This document shows positions 1 through 9,661 of a stretch of DNA of 64,000 nt, piece by piece. Where the stretch lies: NCBI GenBank assembly GCA_002813895.1, contig CP024912.1:3091248-3155247 (forward strand). The letters are read 5' to 3'. This DNA is from Cyanobacterium sp. HL-69. GTDB taxonomy: Bacteria > Cyanobacteriota > Cyanobacteriia > Cyanobacteriales > Cyanobacteriaceae. Each line of letters starts with the position of its first letter. The stretch's first letter is position 1. The position numbers and the translations under genes were made by a program. The notes beneath the pieces are model-generated. The model was given only the letters and a program-made list of their open reading frames with translations, made no database searches and was not told the origin of the DNA.

Positions 1-16
1 GCAACAAGTTAATCAT

Positions 17-124
17 TCATAAATCATTCATATTGTTTACCCCACTAAATAGCATTATCAAACCGCCTATCACGATTAATAAAGCGATAATTCCTAGTAC
101 AGCGTCTAATTTACTGGTATCCAT
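17..124 (-). CDS. Small single-span membrane protein (35 aa), unknown function
   Basis: A 35-codon frame with a hydrophilic start (MDTSKLDAV), one hydrophobic span of about 18 residues (residues 9-27, rich in I, L, V and G) and a short polar tail. It starts 9 nt after the stop of the 218-aa gene that follows rpoZ, in the same direction, so it could be the last cistron of an rpoZ-led transcript. The size and shape resemble the tiny subunits of cyanobacterial membrane complexes, but I do not recognise the family and see no match to PsbX, PsbM, PetN, PetL or PsaM. Its Shine-Dalgarno is weak. Confidence 0.5.
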   Translation of the reverse strand: MDTSKLDAVLGIIALLIVIGGLIMLFSGVNNMNDL

Positions 125-133
125 TTTTAAATC

Positions 134-790
134 TTAAGGCATTAATAAATTTGCACCCCCCCTGCGAGGTAGTGTCGAGGGGGTATTGTTGTTGTCGGAG
201 GGAGGATTTTCTATGGGGGGAGAATCCGTTATTTCTTCTGATGGTGAAGTGGGAGGTTGATAGACACTAACCAACAGATCTACTAATTGATTTCTTTGGT
301 TTCTTGTTAAACTTTTTATTAATTCTCTGTCTTCCGTAAAAGGATTTTCGGTTAGGGTACTAAAACCTGGATACCTTTCTTGTGTCATGGTTTCGTTGTA
401 GCCTAGGTAATCAGCGAGGGTTAGTTTCCAGTCGAGGCGAAAAACTACGGGGCGAGATTTTATGTACTCGTGATACCTAATAAAGCGACTTATTAGGGTA
501 TGTTGAGGCATTACTTCTCCCGTATTACTAGATATGTATTGATTATTTTTAGGTATTTCTGGCATTTGCTCATATATTTGTTGAGCAATGGTTTCGGGGG
601 TGAATCTTTGGGCAAATGCGGGGGCATTCCATGACAAACTCGCCGATGGTTGCTCGATGATTTTTTCTCCATGAACAAAATGCACCCCAAAAAAAGTTAT
701 AAGTGCGATCGCACCATAACCAAACACATTAAAAGAAGTACCGCAAAAAAGACGGTACCACCGAGAAAAATTCTTTAATAACCTAGTCAT
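134..790 (-). CDS. Hypothetical membrane-anchored protein downstream of rpoZ (218 aa)
   Basis: I choose the start at 790 (MTRLLKNF) over the upstream in-frame Met at 832, because it overlaps the end of rpoZ by 8 nt, a usual arrangement for translational coupling, whereas 832 lies deep in rpoZ. One hydrophobic segment near residues 19-37 ([18 protein letters not shown]) would anchor the protein. The rest is soluble: a central region with tryptophan and arginine, then a low-complexity Pro/Ser/Thr/Asn tail ending in an Arg-Arg-Gly-Gly stretch. It looks like a conserved cyanobacterial protein of unknown function. I assign no activity. Confidence 0.7.
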   Translation of the reverse strand: MTRLLKNFSRWYRLFCGTSFNVFGYGAIALITFFGVHFVHGEKIIEQPSASLSWNAPAFAQRFTPETIAQQIYEQMPEIPKNNQYISSNTGEVMPQHTLISRFIRYHEYIKSRPVVFRLDWKLTLADYLGYNETMTQERYPGFSTLTENPFTEDRELIKSLTRNQRNQLVDLLVSVYQPPTSPSEEITDSPPIENPPSDNNNTPSTLPRRGGANLLMP

Positions 791-1007
791 CACTAATAAT
801 TTCAGGTTGAGTAAGCTCATCAGACATTTCAATAATAGCCCTTAAAACAGGCTTCATGATTTCTTCAACATTATCAAAATCTTCATAACGTCTTTGTTTA
901 GCCCTTTTTGCAACCTGCACCGTAATCTTGTAACGATTGGAAGCCGCCTCCATTAACTCGTCACTACGAAACATAACTTGTCCAGATTCAAAGTTGTTTT
1001 TTAACAT
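783..1007 (-). CDS. rpoZ: DNA-directed RNA polymerase omega subunit
   Basis: At 74 aa it has the length and sequence of the cyanobacterial omega subunit. The N-terminus ([20 protein letters not shown]) is followed by a basic stretch ([14 protein letters not shown]) and a conserved C-terminus ([20 protein letters not shown]). Omega binds the beta-prime subunit and helps assemble RNA polymerase; in cyanobacteria it also favours recruitment of the primary sigma factor. It is the first gene of a short minus-strand cluster and overlaps the next gene by 8 nt. Confidence 0.95.
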   Translation of the reverse strand: MLKNNFESGQVMFRSDELMEAASNRYKITVQVAKRAKQRRYEDFDNVEEIMKPVLRAIIEMSDELTQPEIISDD

Positions 1008-1166
1008 TCTTTGCTTTTATAGTTTTTGTGAAGAAAACGCACCAACAATCATTCTATCAAGTTTTGGGAAACCACACCATATTAAGCTCCCATAAACACA
1101 AAAAAGCCCGTTACATAGCAATGATGATAACGGGTAAATTAAGTCTATTATTGTATTATAGTAATA

Positions 1167-1283
1167 TTATTCCGCATCTTTGCGTCCAGGGTTACGCGCA
1201 GGGTCTCCAGAGAGGAAGCCAAAAATAAACATTAAAATGAAAGAAGCAACCACTATATTGACAACAATTTTTAAAGTTAACAT
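1167..1283 (-). CDS. psbI: Photosystem II reaction centre protein I
   Basis: A 38-residue protein starting [12 protein letters not shown], with one transmembrane helix and the diagnostic C-terminus [16 protein letters not shown]. This matches PsbI (usually 36-38 aa), a subunit next to D1 that stabilises early photosystem II assembly. An AGGAGA ribosome binding site lies 7 nt before the ATG at 1283-1281. It stands alone between rpoZ and a response regulator. The plus-strand 66-codon frame over the same DNA is a shadow. Confidence 0.96.
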   Translation of the reverse strand: MLTLKIVVNIVVASFILMFIFGFLSGDPARNPGRKDAE

Positions 1284-1321
1284 TTTATTTTCTCCTAATT
1301 ATTAACAGACATTACTATATT

Positions 1322-2071
1322 TTACACCTCTTTCAGATTTTCTTGAACTCCAAACCAATATCCTTTTCCATAAATCGTATGAATCAAAGCTTTTTCCCCC
1401 TTCATTTCAATCTTTCTGCGTAACAGTCTGATTACCGCAGCCACCACATTACTACTTGGCGCTTGCTCCTCCGACCAAAGATGATGATATATTTGTTCTT
1501 GGGTAACTAACTGATTCGAGTGCAACAAAAAAAATTCTAATAGTCGAATTTCCTTCTCCGAAAGTTTAAGTAACCTCCCCTGACGGTAAGCCAGTTTACT
1601 ATCCATATCCAACTCCAAATCATCCATGGTTAATAACTTTTTATCCCTCTCCTCTCGAAGAATCTCAACCTTTGGACTACCCCTTCTCAATAAAGCCCTT
1701 ACCCTAGCCAATAATTCTCTCAATTCAAAAGGTTTCATCAAATAATCATCCGCCCCAGCATCCAATCCCAAAACCCTATCATCCAAAGTATCCTTAGCCG
1801 TCAAAAACAACACAGGAGTATCAGCCTCAGTTTTAGCTAGACTATCATTTGTACCTTTGAAACCACGCAAAGACTCACAAATACTTAATCCCGTCCTATA
1901 AGGCAACATCCAGTCCAGAATTAAAAGATCAAAAGAATCTTCCAAAACAAAACTCCATCCTTGCTCACCATCATAGGCAATTTCCACCTGATAACCTTCT
2001 TTTTTTAATACATGGGCAAGACTATCAGCCAGTTGCCTTTCATCTTCCACTAACAATATTTTAATTGACAT
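1322..2071 (-). CDS. OmpR/PhoB-family response regulator
   Basis: The start at 2071 (MSIKILLVEDE) is preferred to the frame's first Met at 2113, because it begins directly at receiver strand beta-1. In the 249-aa product the receiver has the acidic pocket (E9, D10), phospho-acceptor D53 in LILDWMLPYRTG, the T/K switch (T91 and K113 in LMKPF), and an expanded loop before strand beta-4 as in the RppA/NrsR type. A winged-helix DNA-binding domain fills about residues 150-245, with the family's GKGYWF wing near the end. No histidine kinase lies beside it, so the partner is elsewhere. Confidence 0.9.
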   Translation of the reverse strand: MSIKILLVEDERQLADSLAHVLKKEGYQVEIAYDGEQGWSFVLEDSFDLLILDWMLPYRTGLSICESLRGFKGTNDSLAKTEADTPVLFLTAKDTLDDRVLGLDAGADDYLMKPFELRELLARVRALLRRGSPKVEILREERDKKLLTMDDLELDMDSKLAYRQGRLLKLSEKEIRLLEFFLLHSNQLVTQEQIYHHLWSEEQAPSSNVVAAVIRLLRRKIEMKGEKALIHTIYGKGYWFGVQENLKEV

Positions 2072-2321
2072 AAAAGTTCGGCTACTTATCAATGATATAC
2101 ACAGAATTATCAATATTAATCATTAATTTAGCAGTTTTAGAGTTTAATGATTTTTGCCTTCTGCAAAACCAACATCGAATCATTTAACCACAAGGAAGTT
2201 CAATAAATTTTTGCCCAGAAAATAATCCATAAGGTTTAGAATGTGTAGAGACAAAATTAACTAATCATGGTATCGTTTATGGTACAAATAAAAATCAATC
2301 AAAATCCTAGTAAAACCAATT

Positions 2322-2900
2322 ATGTCTCCTTCCCAATTTGGGCAATATGACGACAAAGAAATTGTTATCATTCATGATGATGAAGAAAGGTTTCTTGAAT
2401 GTTATGTTGAAAACGAAATTAACTATCAAGGTAACAAATATCTGTTACTAATGCCCGTTGATAGCACTATTATTATCTTAACTGATGATGTGGTTGATGA
2501 GGATGATCCTGATTCTACCGAAACTGTCATTGTGGAGGATGATGATGAAATCGATGCTATTTTCGATGATGCCAAGGCTGTGTTAGGGGAGTTGAATTTA
2601 TCCTTAAAACGTTCGGGAATTAGCCTTACCGCTAGTGGAGAATTACCCCCCGAAGAGGATGATGACATCATTAGTTTGGAATTAGATGATGAGGAAGAAG
2701 GGCTAGAGGTAGAGGAATTACAGTTTTTAGCTAGTTTTTATAGCTTAGAACAACGATACGATATTTGTACTCCCCTTGCTCCTATTCTCTTGATTGGCGA
2801 ACAAAAATCCTCTAGCAAAGTAACGTTGTTTAATCCAGACAAGCCGGAGTTGCAAGGAATTGTCGGGGAGTTACTTTTAGACTTTAATGATGATGATTAG
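2322..2900 (+). CDS. DUF3727-type acidic protein (DUF1292-like N-terminus)
   Basis: A 192-aa, very acidic protein. Residues 10-55 form a DUF1292-like beta fold (EIVIIHDDEERFLECYVENE). Then come a long Asp/Glu-rich linker, a middle segment with DDAKAVLGELNLSLKRSG, and a C-terminal module resembling the cyanobacterial/plastid DUF3727 family (YDICTPLAPILLIG). The family is conserved in oxygenic phototrophs but has no firmly established function that I know. It is transcribed divergently from the response regulator, with a 250-nt intergenic region. A hairpin follows at 2942-2959. Confidence 0.75.
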   Translation: MSPSQFGQYDDKEIVIIHDDEERFLECYVENEINYQGNKYLLLMPVDSTIIILTDDVVDEDDPDSTETVIVEDDDEIDAIFDDAKAVLGELNLSLKRSGISLTASGELPPEEDDDIISLELDDEEEGLEVEELQFLASFYSLEQRYDICTPLAPILLIGEQKSSSKVTLFNPDKPELQGIVGELLLDFNDDD

Positions 2901-2941
2901 TTTTTGATATTTACAGAAAGTATTAAATTCAATATTTGATA

Positions 2942-2959
2942 AGGGGGATTACACCCCCT
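2942..2959. repeat. G-rich/C-rich hairpin after the DUF3727 gene
   Basis: A perfect inverted repeat, AGGGGG-ATTACA-CCCCCT, 40 nt past the stop codon. There is no T-run, so a standard intrinsic terminator is not supported. It resembles the GGGG-TTAAA-CCCC hairpins at 33345 and 55487. Confidence 0.5.
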
Positions 2960-3127
2960 GCTTTGAAACCCATCAAAACTATTTTTTAGCCATTAGCTAA
3001 TGTAGCTGTATTTTGAGTTAATTTTAATGGAGTTAGGATAATCTAAAAATAATAACAATTAGTAATCTTACATCAGGGAATGTGAGTTATTTTTTAGATA
3101 GAAAAGTAATCAAATTTTATTGACGGT

Positions 3128-3655
3128 TTAGCTTTTACTTTCTTCCACTTTTATTTTTTTAATCTCAGAATAAAAAGAGGTTTCAATGACTTGATTTTTA
3201 CTTTTTACGACAGTATTTCTCATTCGTAAGTTATCATTTGCAAACCAAATTCTTTCTTCTACATATTGATTGTCTGCAGTGATAGTTAAAGTTAAAGAGT
3301 CATCATCGGCGATGGTATATTGTCCTTCTAATACGTGTTTATTATCAACTAAACGCCAAATTTTACCGTTTTTTAGGTCGTTGTCTTGATGGTGAATAAT
3401 CATGGTGCTATTACCAGTTTTTTTGGGTTTTCCCCAGTCGGGGGAGTTATCCCAATAGGAAGTGATGATAATATTATTTTCTGGGTTTATGTCATTTTGT
3501 TGATAAATAGCTTTTGCTTGGTCGCTATTTTGTTCTAATAAGTTGATGTTTAAGTTAGCTTTGCTGTTATCTACAGCTTCTTTGTTTATATTGTAGGTGG
3601 TACGTTGAGAAAACCAACTCCCTGCAGTTTTCTCTATAAAGGTATTTATATCCAT
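3128..3655 (-). CDS. Chromophore lyase of the CpcS/CpeS family (CpcS or CpcU type)
   Basis: A 175-aa protein with the family hallmarks: MDINTFIEKTAGSWFSQRTT at the N-terminus, the W-x-D-x-SPDWGKP segment in the middle and a beta-barrel C-terminus with EERIWFANDNLRMR. CpcS/CpeS lyases are lipocalin-like and attach phycocyanobilin to the conserved Cys-84 site of phycocyanin and allophycocyanin subunits. CpcS and CpcU may act as a heterodimer, and I cannot tell by eye which of the two this is. It stands alone, with AT-rich gaps on both sides. Confidence 0.85.
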   Translation of the reverse strand: MDINTFIEKTAGSWFSQRTTYNINKEAVDNSKANLNINLLEQNSDQAKAIYQQNDINPENNIIITSYWDNSPDWGKPKKTGNSTMIIHHQDNDLKNGKIWRLVDNKHVLEGQYTIADDDSLTLTITADNQYVEERIWFANDNLRMRNTVVKSKNQVIETSFYSEIKKIKVEESKS

Positions 3656-3844
3656 TAATCTTATATTTAGTTATTTTTTATAATAAATCGATCGCCCCTA
3701 ACTGTAAATGTAGTTATTGGCAAAATTAATTATAGCGCCCTGAGATCAATGGACAATGAAAATTAAGGTGTTCGGTATCAAGTTTTATGAAGATGAATAT
3801 CAATTACTATTTCTTTGCTTTAATTATCCATTCTCAATTATTAA

Positions 3845-4927
3845 TTATTGAATATATCCCTCTATCAAAAAATCATCATCAAATCTTTGCAAGGTAATAT
3901 TTTGTAATGATAAAGCATCCTTCATGGCAGTGATGCCCAAATCACCTAAGGGGTTAAAGCCCTGTTGCCCACCAATGATTTTTGGTGCCATAAAAGCCAA
4001 TACCTTTTGTATATTACCAGATGCGATCGCCCTTGCCCCCAAATTACCACCACATTCCCAAAAAACAGCATTAAAACCACGACTATATAAATCATCCATC
4101 ACCACCGTAGGACAAAGATTGTCAAACTCCAACACCTCCACCCCCTGTGACAATAAATGTGCCTTGAGGGCAGAATCAGAGGCTTGAGGAAGAGTATAAA
4201 CCACCGTCGGTGCCATTGCCGTATCCCATAAATTACAATCAAAAGGTAAATCAAAACTAGCTGACATCACCATCCGCATAGGATTGTGAGTAGTGACACC
4301 ATGAGTAGTCAAACGAGGATTATCCTTTCTGACAGTATTTCCTCCCACCACCACCGCATCGCAACTAGAGCGCAGAAAATGTACATAATCCCTAGATTTT
4401 TGGCTCGTAATCCACTTACTATCCCCCGTCGCCGTAGCAATTTTCCCATCCATGGTCATAGCATACTTTAAAATACCAAAGGGGCGCTTATGAATTACTC
4501 GATGAATAAAAGCCTCATTTAATTGTCGACAGGCTTCTTCCTCCACCCCCACTTTTACATCTATACCAGCAGACACCAAACGCTTTATACCACCCCCTGC
4601 AACCCTTTCATCGGGATCCACCATGCCCACCACCACCTGACTAATTCCTGCCTGAATGATAGCCTCTGTGCAAGGGGGAGTTTTTCCGTAATGATTACAG
4701 GGTTCAAGGTTAACGTAAATAGTCGCCCCCATAGCATCCTCTCCAGCCTCCTTTAGGGCAAAAACTTCGGCATGGGGTAATCCCGCCTGAGGATGGAAGC
4801 CCCTGCCCACAATCTGACCATTTTTAACCACCACTGCACCCACCAAAGGATTAGGAGAGGTTTTTCCCAGTGCTTTTTTTGCTAAGGTTAAGCACTCATG
4901 GATCATTTGTTGATCAAAGTTATTCAT
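3845..4927 (-). CDS. ribD: Riboflavin biosynthesis bifunctional deaminase/reductase
   Basis: A 360-aa RibD with the usual two domains. The N-terminal cytidine-deaminase-like domain has the zinc ligands and catalytic Glu (H52-A-E54, C77 in LEPCNHYGKTPPC, C86). The C-terminal reductase domain runs from about residue 150 (RPFGILKYAMTMDGKIATATG) to the end, with VVGGNTVRKDNPRLT in the pterin-reductase fold. Together they deaminate and then reduce the pyrimidine product of GTP cyclohydrolase II. It is monocistronic here; the other riboflavin genes are not in the window. Confidence 0.96.
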   Translation of the reverse strand: MNNFDQQMIHECLTLAKKALGKTSPNPLVGAVVVKNGQIVGRGFHPQAGLPHAEVFALKEAGEDAMGATIYVNLEPCNHYGKTPPCTEAIIQAGISQVVVGMVDPDERVAGGGIKRLVSAGIDVKVGVEEEACRQLNEAFIHRVIHKRPFGILKYAMTMDGKIATATGDSKWITSQKSRDYVHFLRSSCDAVVVGGNTVRKDNPRLTTHGVTTHNPMRMVMSASFDLPFDCNLWDTAMAPTVVYTLPQASDSALKAHLLSQGVEVLEFDNLCPTVVMDDLYSRGFNAVFWECGGNLGARAIASGNIQKVLAFMAPKIIGGQQGFNPLGDLGITAMKDALSLQNITLQRFDDDFLIEGYIQ

Positions 4928-5225
4928 AACTCAATGATAGAGAGGATAAATCAAACATTAAAAACTCTGTAACCCTGATGTAACATAAACTGTAGTGATT
5001 TTCAAAAAAAAGTTTTACAAAACTTTCCCTTATGCCTTATGATTGATAAGTGGTCAACTTTACTATTATGCCGTAACTAATCCATGAAAGACAAGGTCGG
5101 TAATAGTAAAAGGCGAGTTTATTATGCGAAAAACTCAAAAAAATGACCAAGATTTACGCACTATTATGTATAATTTTAAATCCCTAGATCTTATTAACTA
5201 ATCTAGTATAGATAATTATTGTCTT

Positions 5226-6182
5226 ATGCAACCTTTACCCAAAAATATTGATACAATCCGTGTTTATTTGAAAGAAATTGGTCGAATTCCTCTATTAACT
5301 CAAGAGGAAGAGATTATTTATGCTAAACATATTCAAGAGCTAGTCAGCCTTGAGAAAAAGAAAGAAACCCTTGCTAAAAAACTTGAAAAAGAACCTACTT
5401 TAGAAGAATGGGCAAAGGCTGCCAAAATTTCTGAAAAAAATTTAAATATTAAAATTACTCAGGGCGAAAAAGCTAAACGTCGCATGGTGGAAGCCAACTT
5501 GCGTTTAGTAGTATCCATCGCCAAAAAATACCTCAAACGTAATTTAGATCTCCTTGATTTAATCCAAGAAGGCACCATTGGGATGCAAAGGGGTGTGGAA
5601 AAATTTGACCCCACCAAAGGTTATCGTTTCTCTACCTATGCTTATTGGTGGATTCGTCAAGCTATTACAAGGGCGATCGCAGAGAAAAGTAGAGCAATCC
5701 GCTTACCTTTACATATTACTGAAAAATTAAACAAAATTCGCCAAACTCAAAGAAGATTATCAGAAGAAAAAGGTCGTCCTGCAACCATTGCCGAATTAGC
5801 CCAAGAGCTAGACTTAAGCCCCGAACAAGTTAGGGAATATCTTGGCAAAGCCCGTCAACCCCTCTCCCTCGATCTCAAAGTAGGAGACAATAACGACACT
5901 GAGTTAGGAGAATTATTAGAAGATAAAGGACAATCTCCCGAAGACTTCACCGACTATTCTTGTCTTCAATTTGACCTCAAAAAAATGATGTCCGAATTAA
6001 CCCAACAACAACAAGACGTAATTAGATTACGTTATGGGTTAGAAGACGGCAAACCTCTTACCCTTTCAAAAATCGGTGACATTCTCAGCATCTCCCGCGA
6101 AAGAGTTAGGCAAATCGAAAGAGAAGCCCTCACCAAGTTGAGAAAGCGCAAAGAAGTAATTCAAGAATATATCGCTAGTTAA
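5226..6182 (+). CDS. sigD: Group 2 RNA polymerase sigma factor, SigD-like
   Basis: A 318-aa sigma-70 factor without the long acidic N-terminus of the primary factor. Region 1.2 begins at once ([17 protein letters not shown]). Region 2 holds the core-binding and -10 recognition helix ([38 protein letters not shown]). Region 3 follows, and region 4.2 ends with [19 protein letters not shown]. Group 2 factors are non-essential and drive stress, light and carbon/nitrogen responses. The length and N-terminus fit SigD best, an assignment from memory. No convincing Shine-Dalgarno precedes the ATG. A terminator follows at 6194. Confidence 0.9.
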   Translation: MQPLPKNIDTIRVYLKEIGRIPLLTQEEEIIYAKHIQELVSLEKKKETLAKKLEKEPTLEEWAKAAKISEKNLNIKITQGEKAKRRMVEANLRLVVSIAKKYLKRNLDLLDLIQEGTIGMQRGVEKFDPTKGYRFSTYAYWWIRQAITRAIAEKSRAIRLPLHITEKLNKIRQTQRRLSEEKGRPATIAELAQELDLSPEQVREYLGKARQPLSLDLKVGDNNDTELGELLEDKGQSPEDFTDYSCLQFDLKKMMSELTQQQQDVIRLRYGLEDGKPLTLSKIGDILSISRERVRQIEREALTKLRKRKEVIQEYIAS

Positions 6183-6193
6183 ATATTTTTTTG

Positions 6194-6217
6194 ACCTCCA
6201 CATTGGGGGTTTTTTTT
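6194..6217 (+). terminator. Intrinsic terminator after sigD
   Basis: The stem ACCTCCA/TGGGGGT, with a 3-nt loop and one G-T pair, is followed directly by eight T. It lies 12 nt after the sigma-factor stop codon. Confidence 0.8.
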
Positions 6218-6257
6218 GTAGCAAAGAATACCTTTACAAAATCTGCCCCATAAAAAT

Positions 6258-8195
6258 CTAATCTTTAGACTCAGGACGCTTAAATTGAGAAGCCGCAGGA
6301 AACGGAAGCACAGGCTCATTCTCTAAAGCCATATTCATAAATTGTCGCCATACAGGGGCTGCTGTTCCTCCTCCTGTGACTCCTCGCCCTAGGGTACGGT
6401 TAAAGTCATCATTGCCAATCCAAACCGCCACGGATAATTGGGGTACATAACCCACAAACCAAACATCTCGCTCTCCGCTAGTGGTACCCGTTTTACCCGC
6501 CGCTGGTCTGCCAATATTGGCCGCCGGGGCTGTTCCCCCCGGACGCAGTACATTTTGTAATATAGTGGTGAGGGATGCCGTTGACCATTCGTCCAAGACT
6601 AATTGGGGTTTGGGGGTATTATCAATAATAACATTGCCATTATTATCGGTAACTTGTAAAATCATGGTGGTATCAGACTTCCAGCCATTGTTGGCAAAGG
6701 TTGCATAGGCACTCGCCATTTCCATGGGGGTAATACCAATGGGGCCAAGGGGAAGGGACACCACGGGCTGTAAAGGGCTTTCTATACCCAAAGTTCGAGT
6801 CAAATCAATGACTCTATCAAGACCTATTTCTTGACCTACAACCACCGCTGGAATATTTAAAGAAACAGTGAGGGCTTGGTTAATGCTAACATCGCCCCCT
6901 CCCATGTCACCGCCATAGTTTTCGGGGCGATAAATCCCAGAGCCATCTCGAAAGCCTTTGGAGTAGTTAGCCACGCTACTGCTAGGAGTATATTTGCCAC
7001 TGGCAAAGGCTTCATAAAATACGAAAGGTTTAAAAGCTGAACCGGGTTGACGACGAGAGTGTAACACTCGGTTAAATTGGCTGGTTTCGTAGTCGATGCC
7101 CCCCACCACAGCTTTAACGAAATGGGTACGAGGATCGATCGCCACTAGAGCCATTTGATCCGCTTGAACCCCTGAACGACGTAAGTTTTGGTGGGCGTTA
7201 CGGACAATTTCTTCTGCCCGAATTTGCATATTATAATCAAGGGTTGTTTGCACATTCAAACCCCCCCGAATCAACATATCACTACCAAAACGATTAATAA
7301 TATCTTCCCGCACAGCATCAGTAACGAAAGGAAGTCGGCTTCTTTGCCATGCTTGAGGTTTTCCCACTCCTAGGGGTTCTACCTTAGCCGCTTGGGCTTC
7401 TTCTTCCGTAATCCAATCTAAGTCCACCAGGCGATCGAGAACTAACGCTTGTCTTCTTTTAGCTATTTCATAGTTAGCAAAGGGACTAAAGGCTTCAGGA
7501 GCCTGAATAATACCCGCCATCATGGCAGATTCTGCCAAATTTAACTCGGAAGCAGGTTTATTAAAATAACTTTTGGCGGCGGTTTGTACCCCATAATTAT
7601 TATGACCCCAATAGATATTATTAAGGTACATATCAAGAATTTCATCTTTACTAAAAACCTGCTCGATACGCAGGGCCAAAATCGCTTCTGCTAATTTCCG
7701 AGAATAACTTCTTTGGTGAGAAAGAAACATATTTTTGGCCAACTGCATAGTGAGGGTAGAAGCCCCCTCTACAACTCCTCCGCTACGATAGTTAACCAAA
7801 ATCGCCCTTGCCACACTGGTAGGATTAATGCCCTCATGGTAATAAAAATTGCTGTCTTCAATGGCCAGTACAGCCCTTTTTAACTCAGGGGAAATTTCAT
7901 TTAACTCCACCGTCTGCCGATGTTCCTCAGAATGAAAACTAGCCAGTAAAACTCCCTTTACATCATATACATAACTGGTTTGGGCAGGAACATGACCCCT
8001 TAAAACCCTCACATCAGGTAAATTCCGAAAACTAATCGCCAACCCCGCCAACCCCCCTGCCACCACAGAGGTAGTCAACAAAGTTAAACTGAGGAAAGTT
8101 CCCCCCGCAACCTTGGTGACACCCAACACAAACTCCTTGGCTGCGTTTATTTTTGGTCGTTTAGTTTTTAGTTTAAAAGTAGTAGAAGATGACAC
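6258..8195 (-). CDS. Class A penicillin-binding protein (PBP1A-like)
   Basis: A 645-aa bifunctional peptidoglycan synthase. A short cytoplasmic tail and one membrane anchor (about residues 28-55) precede a GT51 glycosyltransferase domain, with its catalytic Glu in AIEDSNFYYHEG (E113) and the EGASTLTMQLAKN motif. The transpeptidase has the SxxK serine in QPGSAFKPF, the SxN motif in VSLNIPAV and KTGTTSG. It polymerises glycan strands and cross-links them in the periplasm. The C-terminus is short, without the extra domains of some PBP1 proteins. It is convergent with sigD and divergent from ndhC. Confidence 0.95.
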   Translation of the reverse strand: MSSSTTFKLKTKRPKINAAKEFVLGVTKVAGGTFLSLTLLTTSVVAGGLAGLAISFRNLPDVRVLRGHVPAQTSYVYDVKGVLLASFHSEEHRQTVELNEISPELKRAVLAIEDSNFYYHEGINPTSVARAILVNYRSGGVVEGASTLTMQLAKNMFLSHQRSYSRKLAEAILALRIEQVFSKDEILDMYLNNIYWGHNNYGVQTAAKSYFNKPASELNLAESAMMAGIIQAPEAFSPFANYEIAKRRQALVLDRLVDLDWITEEEAQAAKVEPLGVGKPQAWQRSRLPFVTDAVREDIINRFGSDMLIRGGLNVQTTLDYNMQIRAEEIVRNAHQNLRRSGVQADQMALVAIDPRTHFVKAVVGGIDYETSQFNRVLHSRRQPGSAFKPFVFYEAFASGKYTPSSSVANYSKGFRDGSGIYRPENYGGDMGGGDVSINQALTVSLNIPAVVVGQEIGLDRVIDLTRTLGIESPLQPVVSLPLGPIGITPMEMASAYATFANNGWKSDTTMILQVTDNNGNVIIDNTPKPQLVLDEWSTASLTTILQNVLRPGGTAPAANIGRPAAGKTGTTSGERDVWFVGYVPQLSVAVWIGNDDFNRTLGRGVTGGGTAAPVWRQFMNMALENEPVLPFPAASQFKRPESKD

Positions 8196-8399
8196 GGTGA
8201 TTTATATATAGCGATAGGACAGGTTTTTAATAAAGCTGGGTCAAAAAAAGCATTAGAACAGCCATGGATAAATATTGGCAATGAATAACATTAAAAATAA
8301 CTGCGCATGATTCTAACACAAACACTTTATAATGTATCAAGATATGACTTGACATTTAATTACAATTATTTTAAAGCAAAATTTAGTCTAACTTAACTC

Positions 8400-8762
8400 A
8401 TGTTTGTTCTTAGCGGTTACGAATATTTTCTCGGATTTTTACTTGTCAGTAGTTTAGTGCCTATTTTAGCCTTAACTGCTTCAAAATTACTTAGACCTAG
8501 AACTGGGGGACCAGAAAGACGCACCACCTATGAATCGGGAATGGAACCCATTGGGGGCGCTTGGATTCAATTTAATATCCGTTATTATATGTTCGCCCTT
8601 GTGTTTGTGGTGTTCGATGTGGAAACTGTTTTCCTCTACCCTTGGGCTGTGGCTTTTAATACCCTCGGATTACTTGCCTTTGTAGAAGCTCTTATTTTCA
8701 TCTCTATTTTGGTCGTTGCTCTCGTCTATGCTTGGCGTAAGGGTGCTTTAGAATGGTCTTAA
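8400..8762 (+). CDS. ndhC: NAD(P)H-quinone oxidoreductase subunit 3
   Basis: A 120-aa membrane protein with three hydrophobic spans and the conserved loop [15 protein letters not shown] followed by [18 protein letters not shown], as in NdhC/NuoA. It is part of the membrane arm of the thylakoid NDH-1 complex, which serves cyclic electron flow, respiration and CO2 uptake. It is the first gene of the classical ndhC-ndhK-ndhJ cluster; a 152-nt gap separates it from ndhK. Confidence 0.97.
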   Translation: MFVLSGYEYFLGFLLVSSLVPILALTASKLLRPRTGGPERRTTYESGMEPIGGAWIQFNIRYYMFALVFVVFDVETVFLYPWAVAFNTLGLLAFVEALIFISILVVALVYAWRKGALEWS

Positions 8763-8914
8763 GTAATGGATAATTATTTTTCATGATCCACACCATTATC
8801 AAAGATTCAGTCAAGATAAAATGCTTTTAACTACTCTGTACGAGCATAAGAAGTTCAAGAGTACGGTTAAAATTGAGATGGAAGCAAAGACAGCTATTAA
8901 AATAAAAAATTATT

Positions 8915-9655
8915 ATGAACAATTCAACTCCTGATTTAGCAACTTTGGAACAAACAGCCAAAGACAAAATTCTTAATCCCATTGCCAGAAGTCAGGTTAC
9001 TCAAGATTTATCAGAAAACGTCATCTTAACCACCGTTGATGATTTGCATAACTGGGCTAGGCTATCTAGTTTATGGCCAATGCTTTACGGTACTGCCTGT
9101 TGTTTCATCGAATTTGCGGCTTTGATCGGTTCTCGCTTCGATTTTGATAGATTTGGTTTAGTACCACGTTCTAGCCCCCGTCAGGCTGATTTAATTATCA
9201 CTGCTGGTACTGTCACCATGAAGATGGCTCCTGCGTTGGTTAGATTGTATGAAGAAATGCCTGAGCCTAAATACGTTATTGCCATGGGTGCTTGTACCAT
9301 TACTGGGGGTATGTTTAGCAGTGATTCTACCACCGCTGTGCGTGGGGTTGATAAATTAATCCCTGTGGATGTTTATATTCCTGGTTGCCCTCCTCGCCCT
9401 GAAGCGATTTTTGATGCCATTATCAAGTTAAGGAAAAAGGTGGCAAATGAATCTATCCAAGAGAGGGGTACTGTACAAAGTCAGACTAATCGTTACTATA
9501 GTACAACCCATAATCTAAAGATGGTTAAACCCATTTTAGATGGTAAATATCTTCGCAATGAGTTGTTGAAAAATCCCCCTGCAGAATTGGCGGCGGCTAT
9601 GGGTATGCCCGTAAATTCAGCATTAGAAACCAGTAAAGAAAATGAGGAGGCTTAA
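8915..9655 (+). CDS. ndhK: NAD(P)H-quinone oxidoreductase subunit K
   Basis: A 246-aa NdhK/NuoB with the four Cys ligands of cluster N2: the adjacent pair in [12 protein letters not shown], one in [12 protein letters not shown] and one in [12 protein letters not shown]. It sits in the peripheral arm where electrons pass to plastoquinone. A cyanobacterial C-terminal extension follows the core fold. It is 6 nt upstream of ndhJ, so the two are almost certainly co-transcribed. Confidence 0.97.
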   Translation: MNNSTPDLATLEQTAKDKILNPIARSQVTQDLSENVILTTVDDLHNWARLSSLWPMLYGTACCFIEFAALIGSRFDFDRFGLVPRSSPRQADLIITAGTVTMKMAPALVRLYEEMPEPKYVIAMGACTITGGMFSSDSTTAVRGVDKLIPVDVYIPGCPPRPEAIFDAIIKLRKKVANESIQERGTVQSQTNRYYSTTHNLKMVKPILDGKYLRNELLKNPPAELAAAMGMPVNSALETSKENEEA

Positions 9656-9661
9656 GAGTAA

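Noticed and set aside
1028..1228. Plus-strand 66-codon frame
   Set aside because: It overlaps the clear minus-strand psbI and has no family resemblance or ribosome binding site.
5083..5220. Two 20-25-codon frames before sigD
   Set aside because: Both are basic, low-complexity and lack ribosome binding sites; they probably lie in the sigD leader.
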